From NCBI GenBank assembly GCA_001567165.1, contig LNFQ01000023.1, positions 95,135 to 159,134 of the forward strand: a DNA stretch of 64,000 nt. Reading direction: 5' to 3'. Source of the DNA: Bacteroidetes bacterium OLB11 (GTDB lineage Bacteria > Bacteroidota > Bacteroidia > Chitinophagales > Chitinophagaceae). The notes beneath the pieces were generated by a model that saw nothing but the letters and a program-made list of their open reading frames with translations, ran no database searches and was not told where the DNA came from. A program made the translations under genes and the position numbers. Shown here piece by piece: positions 27,760-37,944 of the stretch; the stretch's first letter is position 1; every line of letters begins with the position of its first letter.

Positions 27760-29483
27760 TTAAATCAAATGATGTTCTGCTAATTGGAGTAATTTGGTTA
27801 GCATCAATCGCAGTCTGCTTTTTACAATGTTTTCATACGTAGCATTTCCAGGATTATTGATGTAATCATTCCAAGCTTGTGTCCAATATGAATTCGCATT
27901 ATTATTCGTTAAAATATTTTTGTAATAATCTTTTGAAGTTTGAGTTAAATCTAAAGCTAAGAGATAGCGAACACAGTCATTGATTAAGACATCCGGGTCT
28001 GAAGGATTAGAAAGAGTGCTTGCGAAATACAAAACGTCACAAAGGAGTTTGTATGTGCCAGAAATATAAATCCCAGAGTTTGTAAACAAAGCATCTGTAT
28101 ATCTCATTCTTTTAGGTAGAGTGTCCGAATTAATCCACATTTCATGGAATTGAGGTTCTTGATAATATGAAGGCCAACCGGCTACACTTGGTGGATTACC
28201 CGGGCTCATAGCAGCTTCTTCACATAAGATAGCTAAGCGATAATAGGCTTTTGTTTCATCAACGACACCAATTGCTGGATTGATATTGATGCGAAGTGCT
28301 TTCATCATCCCTAAATAATAATCCATCGGATTCGTAATAAGGCAGTCCATTGAAGTGGAATCATAGAAGTGGTCACTTTTAAAAAGTTGAAGCAATACGG
28401 GTTTGATATTCCAGTTGTTGCTTATTAAAGTATTGGCTAATCCTGTAATAATAGTCGATTCAATATTTGCATCGATATTATAATAGACAAAAAATCGATA
28501 AATTTTTCTACAAATATATTTAGCTACAGTTTGATCTTGTGCAAAAATCATATTGAGTAAATCATCCAATTCATTTTCTCCAGCTGCACCTGCTTGCCCT
28601 GTAATCACAGTATTATTATAAAAAGAAGAAAATGTTTTATTGCCGGACTCATGTTTATTTGAGTCAAAATAATAAGTGATATTTACAGTGTCAGCTCGAA
28701 ACCCTGTTAGCACTTTAGCTACAGCTTTCACATCATCTTCATTCCATAAATTAGCTCCTTTTCCAACTGTAAATAATTCTTGCACCTCACGAGCGTAATT
28801 TTCATCAGGAGAATTTTTTATATTATAATGCCCATTTAAATAAAATAGCATCATCGGATTTTTAGTGATTGCTTTGACGAAGGTTTTGAAATTTCCTAAA
28901 GCATTTGTGCGTATAAGATTGATATAATCATATAAAAGCCTTGAGTCGCCCACAACATTTTCTTCACACACAAAATGATTGTGCCAAAAGACCATCATTT
29001 TTTCTTGAATGCTCAACCCTTGGTTTAAAATATTTTTCATCCACCAAGCTTCAGTAGAAAGATAACGATAATAATTAACTGTTCCATCGCCATAAGGTGC
29101 ATTCACCCAAGTAGCACCCAGAGGCACACCGGTAGGGTCGGGGTAGATTGATTCATAATAATTAATTGGGGGAGCCGGTACAGCAGGGTTTGAATTGACA
29201 ATTAAGTCAACAGCCTGGCTCATGGTTAATCCATTGATGGTAGAAACATCATTTGGAGTAAATCCAAAAAGAGTACGACGTAATAAATGAATTTGTTGTT
29301 TTGTCGTCCATGCACCAGAATATTGGGTTAAACCTGCACGAGATTTTTTTTAATGCGAGAGGACTTGTTTTATTAGAATATTTTAAAAAAACCTCATCTT
29401 TATTAATATCATAAGGTTGGCTTTTTTCAGGCTTTTTGGATGTGAGCGATTCAATAAATTGCCTTCTGTTTTTTTTCTCCCAT
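27760..29483 (-). CDS. DUF1800 protein (two frameshifts at the N-terminus)
   Basis: The intact part (from 29223) is the DUF1800 body: MMVFWHNHFVCEE, ARELFTVGKG-like VQELFTVGKG, and a C-terminal GWPSYYQEP. The upstream coding sequence is recovered if two A8 runs (plus-strand T8 29469-29476 and 29344-29351) are read as A7. It then begins MGEKNRRQFIESLTSKK and continues LKKSRAGLTQYSGAWTTKQQ and HLLRRTLFGFTPND, which are conserved family segments, to join MSQAVDL. The restored protein has about 573 residues. Partner of the downstream DUF1501 gene. Confidence 0.85.
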
Positions 29484-29705
29484 ATTATAATTTTTTTAAG
29501 AAAAATATTTTACCTCTAAATTAATATTAAAAAAAATGAAATACAAAAATTTTTTTTCTGAGTATTGAAATATATTGAAAATCAATAAGGAGTAAAAACC
29601 ATTTTTTAAATTTTATATGAAAAATAAAAAAAAGCAAAAAAAAAATTGTGTAGATATAAATCATTTTTATTATCATTGTATTTCGAAAAATAGAAATAAA
29701 GCTAT
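29484..29705. other. AT-rich divergent intergenic region
   Basis: About 220 bases between the divergent DUF1800 gene and the three-repeat protein, rich in A/T runs. I see no exact TAnnTTTG box and no hairpin. Confidence 0.3.
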
Positions 29706-30236
29706 ATGAGAAAAGTAATATTCAAATTATTTGCAGTTGCAAGCATTGTTGCATCATCAATTTATATGAACGCACAAAGCGTAAATTCAGATTTAATTCG
29801 GGTTTTTAGATGGTTGAATACAGTAGATAATAATTTCATTACACTTGCTGACGGAGAAATTCAAGAAGGGCAATTATTGCAATGGAAATATAAAGATAAA
29901 ACATTTTTATTTTATGCATATAAAACCCCTGGGCCGGATAGAGTAGCTATTTACAGATGGATTAACCCGGTAACGAAAGACCAAATTTCAGTAGCTGAAG
30001 ATGAATTTACCGATTCTGATATGCAACAAAAAGGCTATACCTTAAAATCGCTACAATTCTACGCTCCTATTAGAAGAGCTGAAAATCATATCCCTGTTTA
30101 TAATTGGTATAAATCAAAATCAAAAGATTGGGTTACTATCCCTGAATATGGTGATACCGATAAATTTTGGGATAAAGGATACAAACGCAAAACATTTCAA
30201 TACTACGGCGTAATGCGTAATGAGTATGAACAATAA
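29706..30236 (+). CDS. Secreted protein with three DUF5648-like repeats
   Basis: After a signal peptide (YMNAQS) the 176-residue protein contains three units of about 45 residues: IRVFRWLNTVDNNFITLADG, VAIYRWINPVTKDQISVAED and IPVYNWYKSKSKDWVTIPEY, each ending in an aromatic FxYYA/G-like strand. This resembles the three-fold DUF5648 lectin-like fold, where units begin LYRF/YRW and end in an aromatic strand. A carbohydrate or surface-binding role is a possibility only. It is a single-gene unit with its own terminator and no T9SS domain. Confidence 0.65.
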   Translation: MRKVIFKLFAVASIVASSIYMNAQSVNSDLIRVFRWLNTVDNNFITLADGEIQEGQLLQWKYKDKTFLFYAYKTPGPDRVAIYRWINPVTKDQISVAEDEFTDSDMQQKGYTLKSLQFYAPIRRAENHIPVYNWYKSKSKDWVTIPEYGDTDKFWDKGYKRKTFQYYGVMRNEYEQ

Positions 30237-30255
30237 TGCAATTTGAAAAAAAGTA

Positions 30256-30286
30256 AAAAGAACTACAAAATGTAGTTCTTTTTTTT
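30256..30286 (+). terminator. Rho-independent terminator
   Basis: Perfect 12-base arms AAAAGAACTACA and TGTAGTTCTTTT with a three-base loop and a T tract. Confidence 0.9.
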
Positions 30287-30350
30287 GTCAAGGACTTTTA
30301 AATTACTCTTAATTTAATAAAAAATATATCATTTTTGATTATGATACTTG

Positions 30351-30358
30351 TATATTTG
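30351..30358 (+). promoter_or_regulatory. -7 box TATATTTG for secA
   Basis: Exact TAnnTTTG match 78 bases before the secA ATG. Confidence 0.5.
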
Positions 30359-30436
30359 TAGGCTCTCAAAACATCATATTCAACTGATGAGTATAAAACT
30401 ATTTTATAATATTAAAAAAGATTATCCCCATATCAC

Positions 30437-33400
30437 ATGTTAAACTTTATTGCCAAATTATTCGGAGGAAGTAAATCGGAAAAAGACGTAAAAAAAATCA
30501 GCCCAATAATCGACAAAATCAATCAGTATTTTCAATCTTATCAAAGCCTTAGCAATGATGAGTTGCGAGCAAACACAACCATTTTTCGAAATAGAATTGC
30601 AGAATATACTAAAGATATCTCAAATGAAATTCAAACTTTAAAAGATAAAGCAGATACTGCAACTGATATTCAAGAGAAAAGTGCTATATTTAAACAAATA
30701 GATGAGCAAATAAAAGCGAAAGATGCAAAACTAGAAGAAGTATTAATGCAAATCTTGCCTGAAGCTTTTGCTACTGTGAAAGCGGCTGCTCTTCGATTTA
30801 AAGAAAATACATCACTTAGAAGTGCCGCAACAGAACTCGACAGAAAACTTGCAGTCACTAAAAAATATATTACAATAGAAGGTGATGATGCTATTTATTC
30901 AAACACTTGGGATGCTGCAGGATCACCTATTACATGGAATATGGTCCACTACGATGTTCAATTGATAGGAGGCTACAATCTTCATGAAGGGAAAATATCT
31001 GAAATGGCAACCGGTGAAGGGAAAACATTAGTATCAACTTTGCCATCATACTTAAATGGATTGACAGGAGAAGGGGTTCATGTAGTAACTGTGAATGACT
31101 ATCTTGCTCGTCGTGATAGCGAATGGAATGGAACACTCTTTGAATGGCTTGGATTAACAGTAGATTGTATTGATAAACACCAACCCAATTCAGAACAAAG
31201 AAGACAAGCCTATTTGTGTGATATCGTTTATGGAACGAATAACGAATTCGGCTTTGACTACCTAAGAGATAATATGGTACACCAGCCTTCCGAAATGGTA
31301 CAACGAAAATTGCATTATGCAATGGTTGATGAGGTCGATAGCGTATTAATCGATGACGCTAGAACTCCTCTAATCATCTCTGGACCAGTACCAAGAGGAG
31401 ACGACCAAGAATATCATCGCCTAAAACCTCAAATTGAAAGACTCGTTGATGTTCAAAGAAAAGTAGTAAACAATTTTTTATTAGAAGCTAAAAAACAAAT
31501 CTTAGCAGGTAATGATGATAAAGAAGGTGGTGGATTAGCCTTGTTAAGAGCTCATAGAGGGTTGCCCAAAAATAAAGCAACTATCAAATTTTTGAGCGAA
31601 GTTGGGATAAAACAAATTTTACAAAAAACAGAAAACTATTATTTAGCCGATCAACAAAAAAATATGCCAAAGGTTGATGCAGAGCTATATTTTACAATCG
31701 ATGAAAAACAAAATCAAGTTGATTTAACTCAAAAAGGGCTTGAATTTCTAACCGGTTCGGCAGAAGACCAAAATTTCTTTGTAATGCCTGATATTTCTAC
31801 CGGGCTACAAGCCATAGAAAATTCAAACGACAGCTTAGAAGAAAAGGCAAATCGAAAAGATGCTTTAATAAAAGAATATTCAGAAAAAGCAGACCGAATA
31901 CACTCCATACAACAATTACTGAAAGCATACACCCTATTTGAAAAAGAAGATGAATATATCGTCGTAGATGGAAAAGTAAAAATTGTAGATGAGCAGACTG
32001 GACGTATTTTAGATGGTAGGCGATATAGTGATGGGCTTCATCAAGCAATTGAAGCAAAAGAAAATGTGGAAGTCGAAGCTGCTACTCAAACTTTTGCTAC
32101 TATTACATTGCAAAACTATTTTAGAATGTATCACAAATTAGCTGGGATGACTGGTACTGCCGAAACGGAAGCCGGAGAATTTTGGCAAATCTATAAATTA
32201 GATGTGACTACAATTCCTACAAATGTAAAAGTGATACGAGACGACCAAGAAGACAAAGTGTATAAAACAAAAAGAGAAAAATATAGAGCTGTTATAGAAG
32301 AGGTTAAACGCTTGCGAGATAGTGGTAGAGCAGTTTTGGTGGGAACAACATCTGTAGAAGTATCAGAATTACTCAGTAAAATGCTCATGTTTGAAAAAGT
32401 TGAACATAATGTATTGAATGCAAAACAACATGCTCGTGAAGCTACAATCGTTGCAGAAGCAGGACTCTTAGGGGCTATTACCATCGCAACCAATATGGCA
32501 GGTCGTGGTACAGATATTAAACTTTCACCAGAAGTAAAAGCCAATGGAGGACTTGCTATCATAGGAACAGAACGCCATGAAAGTCGTAGGGTTGACAGAC
32601 AGTTAAGAGGTCGTGCTGGAAGACAAGGAGACCCTGGAAGTTCTCAATTTTTTGTATCTCTTGAAGATGACCTCATGCGTTTGTTTGGAAGTGATAAACT
32701 AAGCTCCTGGATGGATAGATTAGGGCATAAAGATGGAGATGTTATTCAACACAAAATGATTAGTAGATCAATTGAAAGAGCTCAAATCAAAGTAGAAGAA
32801 AATAATTTTGGAATCAGAAAACGATTACTCGAATATGATGACGTGATGAATGCACAAAGAGAGGTGATTTATACAAGAAGAAAAAATGCATTGTTTGGGG
32901 ATCGATTAGCAGTCGATTTGGACAATGCTTTCTTTGATGGTTGTAATTTGTTAGCAGCTCAATTTGATCAAAATAAAAAATATGAAGACTTTAAAATTGA
33001 AGTAATTCGTGATTTTGGTTTTGAAACGACTATTAGTGAAAAAGAATTTTTAAGTATGAGTGTTGACCATTTAGCTGACAATTTATATGCTCAATTAAAA
33101 AATCATTATCAAAATAAATTGCAATTTTTAAAAGAACAAACAGCACCTGTTTTAAAATCAATTTTTGAACAAAATGGAAACCGTATTGAAAATATAGGAG
33201 TTCCATTTACTGATGGACATAAAGGATTTCAGGTAGTTGCAAATTTGAAAAAAAGCGTTGAAACAGAAGGTCATGAATTAATCAATGCACTCGAAAGCCA
33301 AGTGACACTCCTCTTCATAGATGATTTATGGAAAACCCATTTACGTCAAATGGATGAAATGAAACAAAGTGTGCAGCTCGCAAGCTATGAACAAAAAGAT

Positions 33401-33748
33401 CCTTTGCTTATCTATAAGTTTGAAGCCTTTAATTTGTTCAAAGAAATGATTAGCACGACTAATAAACAAATCGTTTCTTTTCTTTTGAAATGCGGTATCC
33501 CAATGCAGGAACAACAAGACATTCAACAAGCAGAAGTCGAAAAAACAGATTTGAGTAATATGCGTGTGAATAAAGATGAAATTGATGCAGCAGGAGAGGA
33601 TTATGCAGCCAATGAAAATGATTATTATGATCCAACTCCAAATGTAAAACAAGAACCAGTTAAAAGATTGGAACCCAAGATTGGTCGAAACGATCCATGT
33701 CCTTGTGGCAGTGGGAAGAAATATAAACAATGTCACGGAAAGGCCTAA
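30437..33748 (+). CDS. secA: Preprotein translocase ATPase SecA
   Basis: SecA drives export of unfolded preproteins through SecYEG. The 1,103-residue product shows the long Bacteroidota form with inserted segments. Walker [12 protein letters not shown] (about residue 190), DEAD-type [16 protein letters not shown] (about 298), preprotein cross-linking region, [20 protein letters not shown], and the C-terminal zinc-binding [14 protein letters not shown] that contacts SecB/ribosome. The frame is intact through an A8 run at 30491-30498. It supplies the Sec step for the many signal-peptide proteins here. Confidence 0.97.
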   Translation: MLNFIAKLFGGSKSEKDVKKISPIIDKINQYFQSYQSLSNDELRANTTIFRNRIAEYTKDISNEIQTLKDKADTATDIQEKSAIFKQIDEQIKAKDAKLEEVLMQILPEAFATVKAAALRFKENTSLRSAATELDRKLAVTKKYITIEGDDAIYSNTWDAAGSPITWNMVHYDVQLIGGYNLHEGKISEMATGEGKTLVSTLPSYLNGLTGEGVHVVTVNDYLARRDSEWNGTLFEWLGLTVDCIDKHQPNSEQRRQAYLCDIVYGTNNEFGFDYLRDNMVHQPSEMVQRKLHYAMVDEVDSVLIDDARTPLIISGPVPRGDDQEYHRLKPQIERLVDVQRKVVNNFLLEAKKQILAGNDDKEGGGLALLRAHRGLPKNKATIKFLSEVGIKQILQKTENYYLADQQKNMPKVDAELYFTIDEKQNQVDLTQKGLEFLTGSAEDQNFFVMPDISTGLQAIENSNDSLEEKANRKDALIKEYSEKADRIHSIQQLLKAYTLFEKEDEYIVVDGKVKIVDEQTGRILDGRRYSDGLHQAIEAKENVEVEAATQTFATITLQNYFRMYHKLAGMTGTAETEAGEFWQIYKLDVTTIPTNVKVIRDDQEDKVYKTKREKYRAVIEEVKRLRDSGRAVLVGTTSVEVSELLSKMLMFEKVEHNVLNAKQHAREATIVAEAGLLGAITIATNMAGRGTDIKLSPEVKANGGLAIIGTERHESRRVDRQLRGRAGRQGDPGSSQFFVSLEDDLMRLFGSDKLSSWMDRLGHKDGDVIQHKMISRSIERAQIKVEENNFGIRKRLLEYDDVMNAQREVIYTRRKNALFGDRLAVDLDNAFFDGCNLLAAQFDQNKKYEDFKIEVIRDFGFETTISEKEFLSMSVDHLADNLYAQLKNHYQNKLQFLKEQTAPVLKSIFEQNGNRIENIGVPFTDGHKGFQVVANLKKSVETEGHELINALESQVTLLFIDDLWKTHLRQMDEMKQSVQLASYEQKDPLLIYKFEAFNLFKEMISTTNKQIVSFLLKCGIPMQEQQDIQQAEVEKTDLSNMRVNKDEIDAAGEDYAANENDYYDPTPNVKQEPVKRLEPKIGRNDPCPCGSGKKYKQCHGKA

Positions 33749-34012
33749 AATAGGGTACTGATAACAATATTGGTCGTTTTGTTTGGCGGCTACTTCTGGA
33801 ATAATCATAGGGGAATTTGAATCGGATTCTATTCTTTAAGCATTTTAGCTTTAGTATAAAAAATAGAACAATGGTTTTATATCATTGGTTTACTTTGGTC
33901 TTTATAAAATTTATATTTGAATCTTTATCTGCTTATTCTCCATAATATTTAGAATTCCTATTTCTCAAGCAATCAAAAAATGATTTAATTGTTGCCAAAT
34001 ATTTTATTTTGA
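33749..34012. other. Intergenic region after secA
   Basis: About 260 bases with no intact gene and no convincing hairpin. One short frame near 33760-33830 could be eroded coding sequence, but I recognise no family. Confidence 0.25.
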
Positions 34013-34394
34013 GGTATCCCTTGTTATAAGATAATTATTCATCACGGTAATCACATCGTGTGCATCATCGGCATCCATAAATAATCCATTACCCCAACCC
34101 AAATACAAAATCATTGGGCAACAACGATTTCAATATATTGGGGAAAATTCCATATCATCCATTGTTGGTTCATGCAAATCGGCTGTCACCAAAAAAGCCC
34201 ATCGATTGGGTTTTTATTTCGCATGGCAAATCAGTTTTTATGACCATATTATTCGTGATAATAAATCGTTTAAACAAGTTAATAATGACATCATAAACAA
34301 TGCTGCCAATTGGAAAGAAGATAAATTTTTTATCAAAAAAACAGGGTGTATCAATTCTGCATCTACTTTCAGACTATGTTGGGTTAAGCAATAG
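34013..34394 (+). pseudogene. Remnant of a REP-associated (IS200-like) Y1 transposase
   Basis: Two frames together carry the C-terminal two thirds of a RAYT-type Y1 transposase. Frame one (34013-34084) has HHGNHIVCIIGIH where the family has PNHxHxII: the HUH metal-binding motif, here with its second His replaced by Val. A shift near 34083 leads into FQYIGENSISSIVGSCKSAV, TKKAHRLGFYFAWQISFYDH and IIRDNKSFKQVNNDIINN, ending NWKEDKFF, which is very typical of Bacteroidota RAYT proteins. The start is missing, there is an internal stop and the catalytic His is lost, so it is dead. No flanking REP palindromes were recognised. Confidence 0.75.
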
Positions 34395-34672
34395 AGAATT
34401 TTTGCAATTAAAAATCTGCTTTTCATTGTGTTTGAAAATTTTCAAAATAGGTAAAATTCAAGAAATTATTTACCCCCCCAAAAAAATCAACATAAAGAAT
34501 TTGGGTAGAAAAAAGGGATGTTATTTGCGTAAAATTGTAATAGCATTTTTATCACAAAATGCCAATAAAAAATTGGTAGCAAAATCATCAAAGATTCCAT
34601 AATAAAGAGGTTAAAAAAATGTATGTGCAAAACTTTCAATAAATATTTAATTTTTAAATAAAAGCAAAATAT
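34395..34672. other. Intergenic region before carB
   Basis: About 280 bases, A-rich, containing a C8 run near 34473. Open frames across it look like chance. No RNA gene was recognised. Confidence 0.25.
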
Positions 34673-34680
34673 TACTTTTG
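34673..34680 (+). promoter_or_regulatory. -7 box TACTTTTG for the split carB operon
   Basis: Exact TAnnTTTG match 69 bases before the ATG at 34750. The leader shows no obvious pyrimidine attenuator. Confidence 0.5.
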
Positions 34681-34749
34681 CTCCTTAGCAAAACGAAGGA
34701 CAGAATTACTCATTTCTATTTTATTTTTATTAAAATAGGAAAAAAAAAA

Positions 34750-36417
34750 ATGCCAAAAGACAACTCAATCAAATCTGTATTAATAATAGGATCTGGCCCA
34801 ATCATCATAGGTCAAGCCTGTGAATTTGATTATTCAGGAACGCAAGCAGCACGCTCACTTAGAGAAGAAGGAATCAAAGTGATATTGATAAATTCGAACC
34901 CTGCTACGATAATGACAGATCCGTTGATGGCAGACAGAGTGTATCTATTACCGTTGACAGTAGAAAGTATAGAACAAATTTTAAAAGAAAATGAAATTGA
35001 TGCAGTATTGCCGACTATGGGTGGCCAAACGGCGTTGAACTTAGCTAAAGAGTGTGAGGAATTAGGTTTATGGCAGGAGTACAATATTCGTTTGATAGGA
35101 GTTGATATTAAAGCAATTGAAAAAGCAGAAGATAGGGAACAATTTCGCCAATGGATGATAGAGTTGGGAGTGAGTGTTGCAAAAGCCAAAATTGCAAATT
35201 CGTTTTTGGAGGGAAAAGAGTTCGCACAGGAAATAGGATTTCCTTTGGTGATTCGTCCTTCTTTTACCCTTGGTGGAACGGGAGGTGGATTTGTGAATGC
35301 AGCAGAAGACCTCGATAATGCGTTGAATAATGGTTTGCAAGCTAGCCCAATCCATGAAGTATTGGTTGAGCAAGCAGTACTAGGCTGGAAAGAATTTGAG
35401 CTCGAATTATTACGAGATAGTGCCAACAATGTTTGCATTATTTGTACGGTAGAAAATTTTGATCCAATGGGTGTTCACACTGGAGATAGTATCACCATTG
35501 CTCCAGCTATGACATTGAGCAATAGTGCATTTCAATTGATGCGAAGTACGGCTATTAAAATGATGAGAGATTTGGGAAATTTTGCAGGAGGATGCAATGT
35601 GCAATTTGCAATGAACCCAGAAACCGAAGAAATTATCGCCATCGAAATCAATCCTCGAGTTTCACGCTCATCTGCATTAGCAAGCAAAGCAACCGGCTAT
35701 CCGATTGCAAAAATCGCAACAAAACTTGCCATCGGATATCGCTTAGACGAGCTTAATAATCAAATTACAGGAAATACATCAGCATTCTTTGAGCCTACCT
35801 TGGACTATATTATTGTGAAAATTCCACGTTGGAATTTTGAAAAATTTAGAGGTGCAAAAGACACATTAGGTCTTCAAATGAAATCGGTAGGAGAGGTGAT
35901 GGCAATCGGAAGAAGCTTTGCAGAAGCAATTCAAAAAGCATGCCAGAGCCTTGAAAATAACTCAATTGGGTTAGGCTATTACGGAAAAAATTTGATGAAA
36001 ACAGATGATATATTAGAATCATTTAAAACACCTAAATGGGATCGATTGTTTAGAATTAAAGATGCATTAATGGCTGGAGTAAGTGTAAACTCAATCTCTA
36101 AAGCTAGTCATGGCATTGACAAATGGTTTTTGAACGAAATAAAAAAACTATGTGACATCGAAAAAGAAATCATGAAATATAAAATGGATACTTTGCCTGA
36201 AGACCTATTAAGAACGGCAAAGGAACATGGATTTGGAGATGAACAAATCTGTCGAATAATGAATGATGGCACAGAAGATGAACTTTATGAAAGAAGAAAA
36301 AAATTAGGAATCACACGCGTTTATAAAATGGTGGATACCTGTGCTGCCGAATTTGAAGCACAAACTCCCTATTTTTATAGCACATTTGAAAAAGAAGGAA
36401 TCTCTACAAGTTCGTAG
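34750..36417 (+). CDS. carB: Carbamoyl-phosphate synthase large subunit, N-terminal half
   Basis: CarB makes carbamoyl phosphate for pyrimidines and arginine. This 555-residue ORF is the complete first half: the carboxyphosphate synthetase ATP-grasp unit (SVLIIGSGPIIIGQACEFDY, PTMGGQTALNLA, FTLGGTGGGF, IEINPRVSRSSALASKATGY) plus the oligomerisation domain (LPEDLLRTAKEHGFGDEQI, YKMVDTCAAEFEAQTPYFYS). It ends STFEKEGISTSS at exactly the point where ordinary CarB continues into its second synthetase half. ATG at 34750 fits family starts. The second half lies 339 bases downstream in the same frame, with a small gene between. No carA is in the window. Confidence 0.93.
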   Translation: MPKDNSIKSVLIIGSGPIIIGQACEFDYSGTQAARSLREEGIKVILINSNPATIMTDPLMADRVYLLPLTVESIEQILKENEIDAVLPTMGGQTALNLAKECEELGLWQEYNIRLIGVDIKAIEKAEDREQFRQWMIELGVSVAKAKIANSFLEGKEFAQEIGFPLVIRPSFTLGGTGGGFVNAAEDLDNALNNGLQASPIHEVLVEQAVLGWKEFELELLRDSANNVCIICTVENFDPMGVHTGDSITIAPAMTLSNSAFQLMRSTAIKMMRDLGNFAGGCNVQFAMNPETEEIIAIEINPRVSRSSALASKATGYPIAKIATKLAIGYRLDELNNQITGNTSAFFEPTLDYIIVKIPRWNFEKFRGAKDTLGLQMKSVGEVMAIGRSFAEAIQKACQSLENNSIGLGYYGKNLMKTDDILESFKTPKWDRLFRIKDALMAGVSVNSISKASHGIDKWFLNEIKKLCDIEKEIMKYKMDTLPEDLLRTAKEHGFGDEQICRIMNDGTEDELYERRKKLGITRVYKMVDTCAAEFEAQTPYFYSTFEKEGISTSS

Positions 36418-36471
36418 CTTATTCAATATTAAAAAGAAATTGAATTAAGACGGAAAACTTAAAAACCAATA

Positions 36472-36735
36472 ATGGAAAATAAAATTAAAATAAAAGGTAA
36501 AACCATGGAGTGTAATATAAATGAAGAGATATTTAAGCAATGGCAGAGATTGTTTAAGCCTGATGACATTATTGAACTCGTTCATTTTACACAAAAACGC
36601 CCTAGTACTATCAAAAACGCAATTTATTATGGACATGTGAAAAGAAGAGAAATGATAGATTTGATAAATGAATATTATTTGAAAATTTCGAGAAACGAAG
36701 AAGATATTATTGAGCAACTAAAAAAACTCAAATAA
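36472..36735 (+). CDS. Small helix-turn-helix-like protein inserted between the carB halves
   Basis: An 87-residue ORF lying 54 bases after the first carB half and 21 bases before the second, on the same strand and in the same frame. The middle resembles a helix-turn-helix of small Bacteroidota regulators: DDIIELVHFTQKRPSTIKNA for the two helices, then YYGHVKRREMIDLINEYYLK; the C-terminus is a charged helix (EEDIIEQLKKLK). It is not similar to any CarB domain I know. It may be a DNA-binding regulator or a remnant of a mobile element that split the gene. A start at 36505 (MECNINEE) is also possible. Coding status is likely given its size and composition; function unknown. Confidence 0.6.
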   Translation: MENKIKIKGKTMECNINEEIFKQWQRLFKPDDIIELVHFTQKRPSTIKNAIYYGHVKRREMIDLINEYYLKISRNEEDIIEQLKKLK

Positions 36736-36756
36736 ATTAAAACAATATAGCACAAA

Positions 36757-37944
36757 ATGAATTTATATCATAATGAGTCAATCGTAAGCGGCAAAAAGAA
36801 AATCATCGTTTTAGGAAGCGGGCCTAACAGAATTGGCCAAGGCATAGAGTTTGATTACTGCTGTGTGCATGGACTCTTAGCCATTAAAGAATGCGGTTAT
36901 GAAGCAATAATGATAAATTGCAATCCCGAAACAGTAAGTACTGATTTTGATATGGCGGATAAACTTTATTTTGAACCGGTCAATTGGGAACATATATATG
37001 AGATTATTGACCATGAAAAACCTGATGGTGTTATAGTGCAATTAGGAGGACAAACCGCACTGAAAATATCCAAAAAACTTTTTGAAAAAAATATTCCTAT
37101 CATTGGGACATCTTTTGAAAATATGGATATTGCTGAAGATAGAGGCCGATTTAGTGATTTGCTCAAACAATTAGAAATTCCATATCCTGAGTATGGAAGT
37201 GCTCAAGATGTAGATGAAGCTTTGAAAGTAGCAAATAGGGTGGGGTATCCTGTTTTGGTTAGACCAAGTTATGTAATAGGTGGACAAAGAATGAAGATTG
37301 TTATTAATGATGAAGAACTTGAAAAATCTGTAGTCAGTATTTTAAAACATATTCCAGATAATAAAATTTTAATAGACCAATTTTTAGATAGATGCCAAGA
37401 GGCTGAAATAGATGCAATCTATGATGGAGAAAAAATGCACATCATGGGTATTATGGAACATATCGAACCAGCAGGTATCCATAGTGGTGATAGTCATGCC
37501 ATGCTCCCTTACTTTAATCTATCTCCCATGACAATTACAACCATGGAACATTATGCGATTAAAATTGCAAAAGCCTTGTCCATAAAGGGTTTGATTAATA
37601 TTCAATTTGCAATAAAAGATGGTATTGTTTATGTAATTGAAGCCAATCCAAGAGCATCGAGAACAACACCATTTATAGCTAAAGCTTACCAAATTCCTTA
37701 CTTAAATATTGCTACTAAAATCATGTTGGGAACTCACAAAATAGCAAATTTTACCTTTGAAAAAAAATTAACCGGATTTGCAATTAAAGAACCTGTTTTT
37801 AGTTTTAATAAATTTCCAAACGTCAATAAAGAGTTGGGGCCTGAAATGAAAAGCACTGGCGAATCAATACGATTTATTAAAGATTTAAGAGACCCATACT
37901 TTCGAAAATTGTATAAAGATAGAAGCATGTATTTGAGTAAATAA
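36757..37944 (+). CDS. carB: Carbamoyl-phosphate synthase large subunit, C-terminal half
   Basis: The second, carbamate-phosphorylating ATP-grasp half of CarB, 395 residues. After a nonconserved lead (MNLYH) it starts at the normal mid-protein segment NESIVSGKKKIIVLGSGPNR, then IGQGIEFDYCCVHG, IVQLGGQTALK, RPSYVIGGQRM, MGIMEHIEPAGIHSGDS and VIEANPRASRTTPF. It ends GPEMKSTGESIRFIKDLRDP plus about 16 residues, without the MGS-like allosteric domain of E. coli CarB; CarB of many Flavobacteriia-type Bacteroidota ends at the same place. Split carB genes are known in archaea and Aquifex, but a split with an interposed regulator-like gene is unusual here. Confidence 0.93.
   Translation: MNLYHNESIVSGKKKIIVLGSGPNRIGQGIEFDYCCVHGLLAIKECGYEAIMINCNPETVSTDFDMADKLYFEPVNWEHIYEIIDHEKPDGVIVQLGGQTALKISKKLFEKNIPIIGTSFENMDIAEDRGRFSDLLKQLEIPYPEYGSAQDVDEALKVANRVGYPVLVRPSYVIGGQRMKIVINDEELEKSVVSILKHIPDNKILIDQFLDRCQEAEIDAIYDGEKMHIMGIMEHIEPAGIHSGDSHAMLPYFNLSPMTITTMEHYAIKIAKALSIKGLINIQFAIKDGIVYVIEANPRASRTTPFIAKAYQIPYLNIATKIMLGTHKIANFTFEKKLTGFAIKEPVFSFNKFPNVNKELGPEMKSTGESIRFIKDLRDPYFRKLYKDRSMYLSK

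Noticed and set aside
33341..33808. 155-codon open frame on the minus strand
   Set aside because: It lies antisense to the conserved SecA C-terminus, including its zinc motif; its hydrophobic composition is a by-product.
34300..34602. 100-codon plus-strand open frame before carB
   Set aside because: It overlaps the RAYT remnant in another frame, has poly-Lys/Ile composition and resembles no family.
34830..35438. 202-codon minus-strand open frame in carB
   Set aside because: Antisense to the CarB ATP-grasp domain; Ser/Pro composition reflects the complementary strand.
36418..36756. carB split explained by a homopolymer error
   Set aside because: The interval holds a complete unrelated ORF and two spacers with no CarB-like residues in any frame, so no single-base change rejoins the halves.
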